A stretch of 34,517 nt of DNA from Acidimicrobiia bacterium (GTDB lineage: Bacteria > Actinomycetota > Acidimicrobiia > Spongiisociales > Spongiisociaceae), in contig JAGWAN010000039.1 of the NCBI GenBank assembly GCA_021296345.1, positions 1 to 34,517 of the forward strand, written 5' to 3'. Position numbers and translations under genes: made by a program. Of this stretch, positions 17,240 to 31,468 are shown piece after piece (position 1 is the first letter of the stretch; every line of letters begins with the position of its first letter). The notes under the pieces are model-generated. The model ran no database searches. It saw only the letters and a program-made list of their open reading frames with translations, and was not told the origin of the DNA.

Positions 17240-18152
17240 AGTAGAGATACCCCCCGGAGGGCAACGCCTACCAGGTCGGACACCCGTTCCACGCCGTGGG
17301 ACCGGCACCACCTAGCCAACTCGCGGTCGATGCGGCGCGCCGCCCGGGGCTCCGCGAAATGGACCGTGCCGAGCGCAACCGCGCCGGCCCCCGCCATGAG
17401 GTACTCGACCACATCCGCACCTCTGGCAACGCCACCGCACCCCAGGATCGGAAGCCCGGGCAGCGACGTAGCCACCTCCATCACGGCCCGTAGCGTCATC
17501 GGCTTCAGCGGGGGCCCGGAATAGCCGCCGCTCCCCATGGCGACCCGAGGCGTCCTCGACTCGATGTCGATGGCGGCCCCCCACACGGTGTTGCCGATCA
17601 CGACCCAATCAGCGCCGGCATTCCAGACCGATCCGGCCACCGCCACGATGTCCGAGGCGTTGAGTGACAGCTTGGCCGAGACCGGACCCGAGGTGGCGTT
17701 CCGTACGGCCTCGACCACGCGGGCAGACGCATCCGGATCGAGGGCGATCAGACCGTGCCCGTCGAGGTTGGGGCAGGACAGGTTGACCTCCACCGCTTCC
17801 ACGCCGCCCTCCTCGAGGCCCCTGGCCACCTCGGCGAAGTCATCCGGTTGATGACCGACCGCCGAGCCCCAGACAGGGACGCCGACGCCGGCCAGCCGGG
17901 GACCGAACTCCGCCAGCCAGGCTTCGATGCCGGGGTTCTGGATGCCGATGGCGTTCAGCATGCCCGCTCCGGCGGGCGCCAAGCGGGGAGGCGGGTTACC
18001 CGCCCAGGGCTCGGGCGCCACGGACTTCGCCACCAGCGCCCCGTAGTAGTCGGGAGACGCCACCGATACGAAATCGACGGCCGAGCCCACCGTTCCGGAT
18101 GCTCCCACCAGGGGAGAGCGGAGCGTCACCGGCCCCAGCGCCATCGAGCGGT

Positions 18153-18165
<13 letters not shown>
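17236..18165 (-). CDS. pyrD: Dihydroorotate dehydrogenase, class 1B-like
   Basis: The protein is an FMN TIM barrel that oxidises dihydroorotate. It has [41 protein letters not shown] (catalytic Cys typical of class 1 cytosolic enzymes), and [14 protein letters not shown] with [13 protein letters not shown] and [20 protein letters not shown] at the end. Class 1B enzymes of Firmicutes need the iron-sulfur flavoprotein PyrK, but no pyrK lies here between carB and pyrD. Three starts are possible: TTG 18165 (GGAG nine bases upstream, chosen), CTG 18156 (CTGA overlap with carB) and ATG 18144. The length is 302-309 residues, normal for the class. Confidence 0.93.
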
Positions 18166-21397
<3,232 letters not shown>

Positions 21398-21398
<1 letters not shown>

Positions 21399-22561
21399 CA
21401 GCGGTCCGCCGTTCCGAGCCCCATCAGGCCCAAGAAGTCGTCGAACAGTCCCAGCGCATCGTGGGGGCCGGGCGCCGCTTCCGGGTGGTACTGGACCGAC
21501 ATTGCCGGAATGTCGAGGCATCGCAGCCCTTCCAGGGTCCCGTCGTTGAGGTTCTGATGGGTAGGCCGCACCTCGCCGAAGTCACCTGTGACCTGCCGGG
21601 GAAGGAGGTCGGGACCGGCAAGACCCTCCCGCTCGGGCGCCTCCCGGCCCGCCAACGACCAGAGGTCGACCGCGAACCCGTGATTCTGGGCGGTGATCTC
21701 CACCCGGCCGTCCTCCAAGCGGCGGACCGGGTGGTTGCCGCCGTGGTGCCCGAAGGGGAGTTTGAAGGTCGTGGCGCCGAGGGCGAGGCCGATCACCTGG
21801 TGGCCGAGGCATATGCCGAACACCGGAACGGCGCCAAGCAGCGCTCGCACGGTGTCGATGTTGTGTTTCAGCGGCTCGGGATCACCCGGTCCGTTGGTCA
21901 GGAAGACCCCGGTCGCGTCGAGACCGAGAATGTCCTGGGCGGTGCAGGTCGCCGGCAGGACATGGACCTCCAGCCCGCGGTCGGCAAGCCGCCTACCGAT
22001 GTCGCGTTTCATGCCGAGGTCGATGGCGACCACCCGGCCCACCGGATCACCGTCAGGATCGAACCGGTATGGCTCGGGGGTGGATACGCCGGTAGCCAAG
22101 TCCTGCCCTTCCATGCGAGGCGCCTCCGCCGCCAGCGCCGCCAGTTCCCCCGTCGCGACCCCGGCGCCGATAGCGACCGGCATCGCCCCTCGATCCCGCA
22201 AGTGGCGGGTGAGCCGTCGGGTGTCGAGGTCGGCGATGGCCACCATCTCGTGGGCCCTTAGATAGCTTGCGAGCGTTCCCTCGGCCCGCCAGTTGGAGTG
22301 CCGCCGGGACAGTGAACGGACGATCAGGCCCCGGGCGGCGGGGCGGGAGGCCTGATCGTCGTAAGCGCTGACCCCGTAGTTGCCGATGTGCGGCGAGGTC
22401 ATGACCACCACCTGGCCGGCATATGAGGGATCCGACAGCACCTCCTGGTAGCCGGTCATGGAGGTGTTGAAAACGGCTTCGCCCACCCGGACCCCTTCCA
22501 CGCCCACCGACCTGCCCTCGAAGACCTCTCCGTCAGCGGTAACCAGGAATCCGCTGCTCAT
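21398..22561 (-). CDS. carA: Carbamoyl-phosphate synthase small subunit
   Basis: The 387-residue protein hydrolyses glutamine for CarB. The N-terminal CPSase small domain ([45 protein letters not shown]) is followed by a class I amidotransferase domain with [13 protein letters not shown], the nucleophile in [15 protein letters not shown], and the catalytic His and Glu in [11 protein letters not shown]. The open frame extends upstream over pyrC, but the ATG at 22561 overlaps the pyrC stop as ATGA and starts [16 protein letters not shown]. Confidence 0.97.
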
Positions 22562-23870
22562 CGGAGTGCTCCGGACACCTGAGCGGGCGCCGGCATGTGG
22601 AGTTGTGCGGAGTCGTGCGTGAGCCGGCCATCGCGGAACGTGAAGCGGACCCTGCCGGTTAGCGGTACTCCCGCGAACAGGGAGTTGGACGACTTGGACA
22701 GGAATAATTCGGGAGTCCAATGCTCGTGCCAGTCCACCACCACCAGATTGGCCGGGATCCCGGGTTCGATCCAGTTGCCGTGCCCCTCGAGCGAGGCGAT
22801 CCTCGCCGGGGTGACCGACATTCGCTCGAACAGCAGCCGGGGATCCGGATCGAGGACGGTGCGGACGGCGGAGAAGGCGGTTTCCAGTCCGGTGACACCC
22901 TTAGGCGCCTCCTCGAAAGGAACGTCCTTCTCGTGGGCGGCGTGGGGGGCGTGGTCGGTGGCGACCGCATCGATCACACCCGCGCGCAGCCCGTCGCGGA
23001 GCGCCTCGACATCGAAAGGGGTGCGGAGCGGCGGATACATCTTGGCCACCGGATCCATCGACAGCACCTCCTCTTCGGAGAACCAGAGGTGATGCGGGGT
23101 CACCTCGGCGGTCACGTTCACCCCTCGACCGCGGGCGGCCTCGAGCAGGTCCAAGGTCCCCGCACAGCTGGCGTGCTGGACGTGGTACGCGGCGCCGGTC
23201 AACTCGGCTACGGCCAGATCACGGGCCACGATCACCGTCTCGGCCTGGGCCGGAATCCCTCCCATGCCGAGCAGCGAAGACACCCGGCCCTCGTGCATGT
23301 GCCCGCCCCGTCCGAGGCCAGGATCCTCGGCATGCTGGGCGATCACCCCACCCCTCGACTGCAAGTACTCCATGGCCCGCCGGAGAAGGCCCGAGTCGGC
23401 CACCGTGACCCCGTCGTCGGTGAAGACCCGCACGCCGGCGGCGAACAGGTCGTCCAGATGGGATAGCCGGAGGCCGTCCATCCCCATCGTGATGCAGCCA
23501 GCCGGGATCACGTCGACCAGCCCCACTTGCCGGCCCCGGTCGCTGATGTAGCGGGCCAGGTGACCCGAGTCGGTGGGCGGATCCGTGTTGGGCATGGCAA
23601 CCACCGCGGTGAAACCGCCGGAGGCCGCCGCCCGGGATCCCGAGGCGATGTCCTCCTTCCATTCATGGCCCGGCTCGCGGAGATGGGCGTGGAGGTCCAC
23701 GAAACCAGGCCCCACCACCAGGCCCGAGATGTCGATGACCTGCCGACCTTCCCGGGTGCCCTCCGGTTGCGGTCCGACTGCGGCGACCCGGCCGCCCTCG
23801 ATGAGCACGTCGGTACGGATCTCGCCGCGCTGGGTGAGAGCGCTACCGCCCGCCAGGAGGATCCCGCTCA

Positions 23871-23871
<1 letters not shown>
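22558..23871 (-). CDS. pyrC: Dihydroorotase (type I)
   Basis: The 437-residue amidohydrolase closes carbamoyl-aspartate to dihydroorotate. Zinc-site motifs are complete: VDLHAHLREPGHEWKEDI (HxH), VVAMPNTDPPTD, AQHAEDPGL, YHVQHASCAGTLDLLE and the catalytic AVATDHAPHA. The ATG at 23871 shares a base with the pyrB stop (TGATG); a GTG three bases upstream would make a GTGA overlap instead. The carB-carA-pyrC-pyrB neighbourhood confirms the pathway. Confidence 0.97.
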
Positions 23872-25374
<1,503 letters not shown>

Positions 25375-25426
25375 ACCGGAGCGAACTCGCCGCGGCTCGG
25401 ACGCCGCTCGGCGCGAACTCGGATCT

Positions 25427-25457
25427 CCTTCCCGGCCTCACCGGACCGGATTAAAGG
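25427..25457 (-). promoter_or_regulatory. PyrR-binding RNA element in the pyr leader
   Basis: The minus strand reads CCTTTAATCCGG (25457-25446), TCCGGTGAGG and CCGGGAAGG (to 25427). CCTT pairs with AAGG and CCGG with CCGG, leaving the purine-containing bulge TTAAT and the loop TCCGGTGAGG. This matches, as I remember it, the PyrR RNA consensus with its GUCCxGxGAGG loop flanked by UUUAA and AAGG. It sits about 125 bases before the first pyrR ATG. Downstream GC hairpins (25375-25420) lack a U-run, so control is more likely at translation than by attenuation. Confidence 0.8.
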
Positions 25458-25622
25458 TTCGGCGCAACGCTAGCAGGACCCGTGCCTCCCGGAGCCCGCG
25501 TTCCCCGTGTTCAGAAGGCCCAGCCAGGACGCACGCACCGGTCCGGCGGGAATCACCCGAATTCCCCCATCCCACCAGACGGTTCTCCACCGAGAGAGCG
25601 GGATCGGCATATCGCACCCCCG

Positions 25623-25668
25623 GTTGTGTCACAACGTCGTTTTAGGATGTTATATAACCGTAAATACC
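25623..25668. promoter_or_regulatory. AT-rich island with two palindromes, likely pyr promoter region
   Basis: Within very G+C-rich surroundings lie a perfect palindrome GTTGTG-T-CACAAC (25623-25635) and another, GTTATATAAC (25649-25658), followed by TAAATAC. On the minus strand TATAAC or TATATA could be a -10 box, but no good -35 partner was found, so the exact promoter is uncertain. The first palindrome looks like an operator. Confidence 0.4.
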
Positions 25669-25720
25669 AGCGGCCCGGTTCGGACGTCGGCCGGGTCATG
25701 CAAGGGAGGATCGTCGAGCA

Positions 25721-25735
25721 GCCCCGGTCCGGGGC
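25721..25735 (-). terminator. GC hairpin downstream of nusB, possible terminator
   Basis: GCCCCGG-T-CCGGGGC is a perfect inverted repeat about 215 bases after the nusB stop and before the pyr leader. No U-run follows on either strand, so it may or may not end transcription. The remainder of 25736-25948 is G-rich and shows no gene. Confidence 0.3.
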
Positions 25736-25948
25736 AGGCCGGGACGCGCTCGACACCAGGTGGTGGCGGCAGGGGGAGGGCCCGGGGGGCGAGAGCCCGG
25801 TCGCCGCGATTTCGCGTTCGCCGATCCAGGGGTGAAGACGTACGGAGCGACTACCCGCGGTTTGCCGGCCCATCAGCCATCTGATTCTCATCAATCGGAC
25901 CCGTTGGCAAGAACCCATCGGAAGGGCCGGGACATGCGGCTCGCCGGC

Positions 25949-26338
25949 TCAACTCTCGGTCCGCACCTGCCCGGCGAGGGTAGAAAGTACGCCGTTTACG
26001 AAGGCGCCGCTCTTCTTCGTCGAGTATCTCTTGGCCAATTCGATTGCTTCGTTCAGCACCACCCCCGTCGGGGTTGACTCGTGAAGAAGCTCGTACAGAG
26101 CGAGGCGCAGGATGGCTCTATCCACCACCGGCATCCGGTGGAGTGGCCAGCGCTCCGACGCCGCGGCGATCCGCCGGTCGAGATCACGTTGATGCGTTCT
26201 GACACCCACCGCGTAGCGCTTGGCCTTGCCGGCGAGTCGGGTAGTCGGGTCTACATCCCTTCGGAGGTCAGCCTGGTAGAGAGCGGCCAGTGCCTCGGCC
26301 CGCGGGTCGCGGGCGGCCTTGGAAGCACGATCGACCAT
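25949..26338 (-). CDS. nusB: Transcription antitermination factor NusB
   Basis: The 129-residue all-helical protein starts MVDRASKAARDPRAEALAAL and carries the family stretch MPVVDRAILRLALYELLH, STPTGVVLNEAIELAKRYST, KKSGAFVNGVLSTLA. It binds boxA RNA with NusE (S10) in rRNA antitermination. A GGGAG lies directly before the ATG. It follows efp by 12 bases; efp-nusB upstream of the pyr genes is the standard arrangement in the phylum. Confidence 0.95.
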   Translation of the reverse strand: MVDRASKAARDPRAEALAALYQADLRRDVDPTTRLAGKAKRYAVGVRTHQRDLDRRIAAASERWPLHRMPVVDRAILRLALYELLHESTPTGVVLNEAIELAKRYSTKKSGAFVNGVLSTLAGQVRTES

Positions 26339-26350
26339 CTCCCGTCACCG

Positions 26351-26908
26351 TCAAGCCCGCGAGATGTAGGTGCCTGAGCGGGTGTCCACCTTGATAGTGT
26401 CACCGGCTTCGATGAACAACGGGGCCTGCACCATCAGACCGGTTTCGAGCGTGACCGGCTTGGTGGCGCCCGACACCCGATCACCCCTGACCGCGGGTTC
26501 CGCCATCGTGACCTCCAGCTCGACCGAGGCGGACAATTCGACCCCGATCGGGTTGCCTTCGTACAGAGAAAGCAACACGGTCGCACCCTCGACGATGTAG
26601 TTGGTGGCCTCGCCCACGTCCTCTTCGGCAATCGCGAACTGGGCATAGGTCTCGAGATTCATGAAGTGGTAACCCATGTCGTCCCGGTAGAGGAACTGAT
26701 GGTCCCGGCGGTCGATGATCGCCTGTGGCACGTTCTCATCGGCGCGAAACGTGCGATCGACCACAGCGCCGGTGCCCAGGTTCTTCAGCTTCATGCGGAC
26801 GAATGCCCGTCCCTTGCCGGGTTTTACGTGCTGCTGCTCGACTATCAGGAACAACCCGTCCGGCAGGTCGAGCGCCATGCCCGATTTCACATCGTTGGTG
26901 GAGACCAT
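26351..26908 (-). CDS. efp: Elongation factor P
   Basis: The 185-residue protein has three beta-barrel domains. The tip loop of domain I reads HVKPGKGRAFVRMKLKN with Lys at position 32, the residue that contacts the P-site tRNA and is modified in some bacteria; no modification enzyme (EpmA, EpmB, EarP) is visible here. Domains II and III contain PVTLETGLMVQAPLFIEAGD, TIKVDTRSGTYISRA. It rescues ribosomes stalled at polyproline. A TAGAAT box six bases before the ATG and the lack of a Shine-Dalgarno sequence suggest a leaderless mRNA. Confidence 0.97.
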   Translation of the reverse strand: MVSTNDVKSGMALDLPDGLFLIVEQQHVKPGKGRAFVRMKLKNLGTGAVVDRTFRADENVPQAIIDRRDHQFLYRDDMGYHFMNLETYAQFAIAEEDVGEATNYIVEGATVLLSLYEGNPIGVELSASVELEVTMAEPAVRGDRVSGATKPVTLETGLMVQAPLFIEAGDTIKVDTRSGTYISRA

Positions 26909-26920
26909 GGGACAATTCTA
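26909..26920 (-). promoter_or_regulatory. Candidate leaderless promoter of efp
   Basis: TAGAAT (26920-26915) then TGTCCC and the efp ATG. Transcription would begin at or next to the A of the start codon. No purine-rich ribosome binding site is present. The region 26921-27143, between the pseudogene and efp, shows nothing else. Confidence 0.5.
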
Positions 26921-27143
26921 GGAGGGTCGCTCGAGACGAACGCTGTTCTGCGATTTCGAGGGCCGCTCCAGGATCGAGTCGCGGCGTCGGTTCGGTTGGC
27001 GCTTGGGGTTCGGAGGCTGGTCCGACCTCGAATCTCTGCGCCAGTTGCTTGCCGCAGCCGGCCTCGGGATGTCGAGGTCGACGCAACAGCCTCGGACGGT
27101 GGGTTGCCATCAACGAACCACCCAAGAAGCGTGTTTCCGCCTC

Positions 27144-29072
27144 CTAGGAGTTTGCGAGGCGGTAACCGACACCGGACTGCGTGAAGATGTACGAGGGATT
27201 CCTAGCGTCGTCCCCGAGCTTCTGGTGCACGTTCTTGATGAACGAGCGCAGGAGGCGCTGATCCGCCGGGTGGTCCTGGCTCCATACGCTCTTCAGCAAC
27301 TGGTCGTGGGTCAGCACCCGTCCGGGATATCGGGAGAGCTCGAACAAAAGCTTGTGCTCGGTCGGAGTGAGACGGACGGGTTCGCCTGCCACGGTCACAG
27401 AGCGTTCCAGGTAGTTGATGACCAGGTCGCCGTGCCTGTACGGCTCGATCCCAGCATGCGGAAAGGCGGCAACCTGACGGAGCGCTGCTCCGATCCTGGC
27501 CACGAGTTCGGCCGGGGCGAACGGCTTTACAACATAGTCTGCGGCTCCTAGCTCGAACGCCTTGGCGATGTCCTGGCCTTGCCGGCCGGACAGGACGATG
27601 ACCGGGATGCGGAAAATCGGTTCGGATTCGTTCCAGCAACTCGAACCCGACGAGGGCGTCGTGAAGCAAGGCTGTCACCCGGATGGGAGACCATTCCCTG
27701 GAGTAAGTCGATGCGTTGGAGAACAGGTTGTGCAGGACCTGAACGATCCGCCTGCCGTCCGCGGCGACCCGCGGCAAGCCCGGCATCACCTCGACCTCGA
27801 TGCTGTTGCGATAGCCGCCGCTGAGGAATGCCTTCCTCGCCCGGTCGACTACATCCGCCGCATCAGTCGGTTCGGCAACGACCGAAAGGGTTCCTGCCTC
27901 AATCCGGCTCAGGTCCAACAGGTTGTTGATCAGGTCCCGCATGTGATCTGCCTGTTCCTCGATGATGCGGGAGAACTGCCGGATTTCGGCCGGGTCGAGC
28001 GGTGATGGGGCTCCAAGTACCGTAGCGGCGGAACCCTTGATCGACGTCAGCGGGGTTCTCAACTCGTGGCTGACCATCCCCAAGAAGTCGTAACGCAGCC
28101 GCTCCAGCTCCTCAAGGGGGGTGATGTCTTGGATGGTTGCCACAACAGCGACGAGTTGGTCGTCTTCCGAGCGGATGGGTGTGGTTTTGATGAGGGTGGT
28201 CACCTGGTCGCCGGATGGACGGACGATTACCAACTCCTCCGCGTACACGGTTTCGCCGGTGCGTAGGACCCGTTCGATCGGGACCTCGTCGGGCTGCATG
28301 ACAGTCCCGTCCATACGCCGGAACTCGACCATTCCGAGGTCACCAGCGGAGTCGTTCTCCACCCCGGATTGGAGACCGATGATGCGGCGGGCCCCGTGGT
28401 TGATACTGACCAGTCCCCGGGTGTGCGCATCAAGGACCAGGACGCCCACCGGGGAGGTGTTGAGAAAGGCTTCGAGATCCGCCTTGGCCCGCTGCTCTTC
28501 ACCGTAACGGCGTGCGTTGGCTATAGCCATCGCTGCCTGTGCGGCAAACATCTTCAGGGTCTCCTCGTCCTCGACGGTGAAATCCGCTCCGGATTCGTCA
28601 TCTCCGATGTGGAGGTTGCCCACGTGCTCATCCCGAATCCGGATCTGCGCGCTCAAGAGGGGTCTGGACTGGGAAGTCTGGGAATCCGGCTGCCTCGGCG
28701 TAGGCCATGAAGTCTCGGTTCTCAGCGGTTCCTGTAGCCCGCCGAATGTCTGAAGGCTTCCGTCCCCAACGGGTAGGCGAACGCCCGCTCGATCTCTTGG
28801 TCGGTCAGACCGGAGATCATCAGGTCCCGAGGCTTGTTCTCCTCTTCGTTGACAATGAGCACGGCGTAACGGGCGCCGGTCAGCGACCGGGCGCCGTCCA
28901 TGACTTCCTGAAGGACGGTGTCGAGCTCGAGGTCCTCGCTGATCCGCAGGATTGCCGCGGTCAACCGGGAGAGACGAGCGCACAGGGTCTCGTTTTCGGT
29001 CCGCAGCCGGTCGCCCTCGACCGAGTTCGTCACGTCGCCACCAAGCCGGCTAGCGCGCGGGCATGCCTGCAT
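27144..29072 (-). pseudogene. Ruined two-component system: histidine kinase fused to response regulator, several frameshifts
   Basis: Reading from the right: a GAF domain start (ENETLCARLSRLTAAILRIS, GARYAVLIVNEEENKPRDLM) to about 28745; then the same domain resumes in other frames (SAQIRIRDEHVGNLHIGDDE, EETLKMFAAQAAMAIANARR). A PAS domain follows (FLNTSPVGVLVLDAHTRGLV), then HisKA with GMVSHELRTPLTSIKGSAAT near 28050-28085, and the N-box of an HATPase (VLHNLFSNASTYSREW). At about 27660-27680 the HATPase breaks off and runs in frame into the middle of a receiver domain (DALVGFELLERIR), so the rest of the kinase and the phospho-acceptor Asp are missing. After a T4 run near 27615 the frame shifts to IPVIVLSGRQGQDIAKAF, DYVVKPFAPAEL, and a PhoB-like winged helix ending GVGYRLANS. 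The likely original start is GTG 29033. Neither protein could work. Confidence 0.85.
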
Positions 29073-29920
29073 CCCGTACCCTGCTCCACTGCCGACTGCC
29101 GCCTCGCCGGGGGCATTGCCTTCACCATGCTTTCACACCCACCTGCTTTTTTGCGTATCCAACTCCATACACCGCGCATTTGATGCGGTCCATCAATTCC
29201 GAGTTCCTGGGTTTGATAGGGGCCGTAAATCCCACCCGGGTGCTCCCATTTACCGTTGGGACGACGCGACTCAAGGAGACCGGTCTCTTGAGTCCGCGGC
29301 GTGGGATCGCGCCAACCCGTCACTACTCATTCTACCAAGAGGACACGGTTACTGACGTTCTATGGATCTAATCTCATATACAGTCGCAATCAGACAAAGG
29401 CCTTCATATTTTCAACATGCCTCGTCGCAAAGCGGCCACCCTTCACCCGGCCAGTCAACGCCACGCCCAGGCCAAGACGGGCTATCGAGTAGCCCATATT
29501 CCCAAGTCAGTAGCCAAGAGCTCCCACTCCATCCACCACACGAACCCCATGCATGAAAGAAGCTAGGGCTAGTTAGCAAATGCTCACTTCCTCACTTCGT
29601 TCGGTCCGGCACCCTCGGGACGGAAAGGTGTTCCATGAGGAAGGCGCTCGAACGGTTACGCCGGCTGATGACCGTAGACCCATGAACGACAGTGAGGGCG
29701 GAAGTAGCCCTGACAACGACGGATCAGGCTAATACCACCAGATGTTCTCGGTCCGGCTAGTGAGCAGAAAATGTACAGCAGATGCCGGCGTCGGCGGGAA
29801 GGTCTATTGCTGGCTAATGCCGGTGGGATGGGGCGGCGAACCCGCAGATCCCGAACACCGGCAACAGCGCCCGAACCCCACGAAGTCGCGCAGGCTCGGA
29901 AAGCCGGCCCGCGCCGAGGA
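29073..29920. other. Gene-poor region between the kinase pseudogene and aroKB
   Basis: No convincing gene was found. The part 29310-29620 is visibly lower in G+C than the rest. Short plus-strand frames exist, for example MLTSSLRSVRHPRDGKVFHE continuing to a TAA at 29732 from ATG 29580, but none has a recognisable motif. A small hairpin AGGGC / GCCCT with a 7-base loop lies at about 29694-29710. Relatives usually carry aroQ and pepQ between aroB and efp; those are absent. No tRNA, tmRNA or RNase P signature was recognised. Confidence 0.4.
29261..29302. repeat. Long near-perfect palindrome upstream of the kinase pseudogene
   Basis: Two arms of 21 bases (29261-29281 and 29282-29302) are inverted copies with one substitution and two single-base bulges. 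The centre is the perfect GAGACCGGTCTC. A further nested palindrome, GTAAAT ... ATTTAC around CACCCGGGTG, lies just left (29225-29253). There is no U-run. It could be an operator, a transcription stop for either strand, or an end of a lost element. Confidence 0.6.
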
Positions 29921-31447
29921 TCAACCCGCTATGCCGACTGCCGCCAGGCCGAGCCGCAGCGCCGGCTCGTCCACGTACTCGACCACCGGATCACCGATCT
30001 CGCGCAGGAGCACCATGCGGAGACCGGACGCGGTACGCTTCTTGTCCCGCTGCACTAGCCGAAGGATGGCCTCGGGGATAGCGGTGTCGATGCAGGTCGG
30101 CAGGCCCAGACGCTCCAGCGGTACCCGCACCCTGGCTTCGTCGAACCCGAGGCGATCAGCGGATATGGCCGCCGCCGCCACCATCCCCACCGCGACGGCG
30201 TGACCATGGGATAGCCCGCACACCACCTCTATGCCGTGGCCCAGGGTGTGCCCGAAGTTGAGGATCACCCGGCGGCCGGTCTCCCGGAAGTCCTCCGAAA
30301 CCACCTCCGCCTTGACCGCCACCGCCCGGCTCACCACCTCCGCCATGGGGAAGGCGGAACCATGCTCCATGAACAGGTCCACCAGCGCCGGATCGGCGAT
30401 GAGGCCGGCCTTGACCGCCTCGGCCGAACCTTCCAGCAGAAGCGGCTCGGGGAGCCGGCTCAGCACGTCGATGCTGATGACCACCCGCGACGGATGCCAG
30501 AAGCACCCGACCAGGTTCTTGCCCATCACGTTGATGCCGGTCTTGCCGCCGATGGAAGCATCGACGGCGCCCAGCAGGGTGGTAGGCACCAGGATCGATT
30601 CGATACCCCTCAGCCAGGTGGCCGCCCCGAAGCCGGCCAGGTCGGTCACCGCCCCGCCCCCGACACCGACGATGGTGTCGTGCCTTCCCAGATTGAGCTC
30701 CGCGAGCCGCCTGTAGAGGAGCGCCAGAGTCTCGATGGATTTGGCTTCGTCGCGGTCGGGCACCTCGATCAAGGTGGCCTCCACCTCGGAACCGAGAATT
30801 TCGAGCACCGATCCGGCAACAGGGCGAGAACCCGGCTGGCAGATGATCACCACCTGCTCACGGCCGGAGGACGCAGGTAGGAGACGATGGGGCAGGCTAG
30901 GTCCGATCAGTACTTCCGACCCGTCACCAACAGCGACCCGGGCGCAACCGGCCACCTCGGAGACCACCGCGTCAACCGGGCGGTCCGCATCGATCCTGTA
31001 GTGAGCGGCCTGCTGGTAGAGGCTGTGACGACCGGCCAGGATCTCCGCCAATCGGGATGCGACATCCGTACCGTCCAGTAACGGACGACCCGCGCCCTTC
31101 GTCCGCCCGGCGAGCACTGCGGCGGGTGCGTCCAGCCACGCCACCACTCCGGAGCGGCGCATGGCATCCACGGCGGCCGGGTCGAGGACCACCCCCCCGC
31201 CGGTGGCTATCACCCGGCCGGGGCCGCCAGGCGCCGACTCATCGGACAGGCGCCGTATCTCGGCGCCCTCCATCTCACGAAAAGCCGCCTCGCCCTGCTC
31301 GTCGAAGACGCTCGCGAGGGACTTGCCGGTTCGCTCCTCCACCATCGAGTCGACATCCATGAACCCGCGACACGTGGTGGCGGCGATGCGGCGACCGACC
31401 GTGCTCTTCCCGCTGCCCATCATGCCGATGAGCCAGAGGTTTCCCAT
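29921..31447 (-). CDS. Fused shikimate kinase / 3-dehydroquinate synthase
   Basis: The 508-residue protein joins two shikimate-pathway enzymes. Residues 1-168 are AroK: P-loop IGMMGSGKSTVGRR (7-20), DVDSMVEERTGKSL with the shikimate-binding Asp, VIATGGGVVLDP, and lid arginine in GAGRPLL. Residues about 175-508 are AroB: NAD site VGVGGGAVTDLAGFGAATWL, VPTTLLGAVDASIGGKTGIN, then zinc ligands E343 (SAEAVKAG), H400 (NFGHTLGHGIE) and H416 (SHGHAVAVGM). AroB is step two and AroK step five of chorismate synthesis; aroC (step seven) is 21 bases upstream. It is full length in both halves, so both activities are expected. Confidence 0.96.
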   Translation of the reverse strand: MGNLWLIGMMGSGKSTVGRRIAATTCRGFMDVDSMVEERTGKSLASVFDEQGEAAFREMEGAEIRRLSDESAPGGPGRVIATGGGVVLDPAAVDAMRRSGVVAWLDAPAAVLAGRTKGAGRPLLDGTDVASRLAEILAGRHSLYQQAAHYRIDADRPVDAVVSEVAGCARVAVGDGSEVLIGPSLPHRLLPASSGREQVVIICQPGSRPVAGSVLEILGSEVEATLIEVPDRDEAKSIETLALLYRRLAELNLGRHDTIVGVGGGAVTDLAGFGAATWLRGIESILVPTTLLGAVDASIGGKTGINVMGKNLVGCFWHPSRVVISIDVLSRLPEPLLLEGSAEAVKAGLIADPALVDLFMEHGSAFPMAEVVSRAVAVKAEVVSEDFRETGRRVILNFGHTLGHGIEVVCGLSHGHAVAVGMVAAAAISADRLGFDEARVRVPLERLGLPTCIDTAIPEAILRLVQRDKKRTASGLRMVLLREIGDPVVEYVDEPALRLGLAAVGIAG

Positions 31448-31468
31448 CGCCCCTACCTCAGGGGGCCA

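Noticed and set aside
29030..29323. 97-codon minus-strand frame ending in GTGA on the presumed kinase start
   Set aside because: The junction resembles the coupled overlaps elsewhere, but the protein has no recognisable feature and spans the palindrome block.
29580..29760. tRNA, tmRNA, SRP RNA or RNase P RNA in the gene-poor region
   Set aside because: None of the conserved cores (T-loop with GTTCGA, SRP tetraloop domain, RNase P GAGGAAAGTCC) could be found on either strand.
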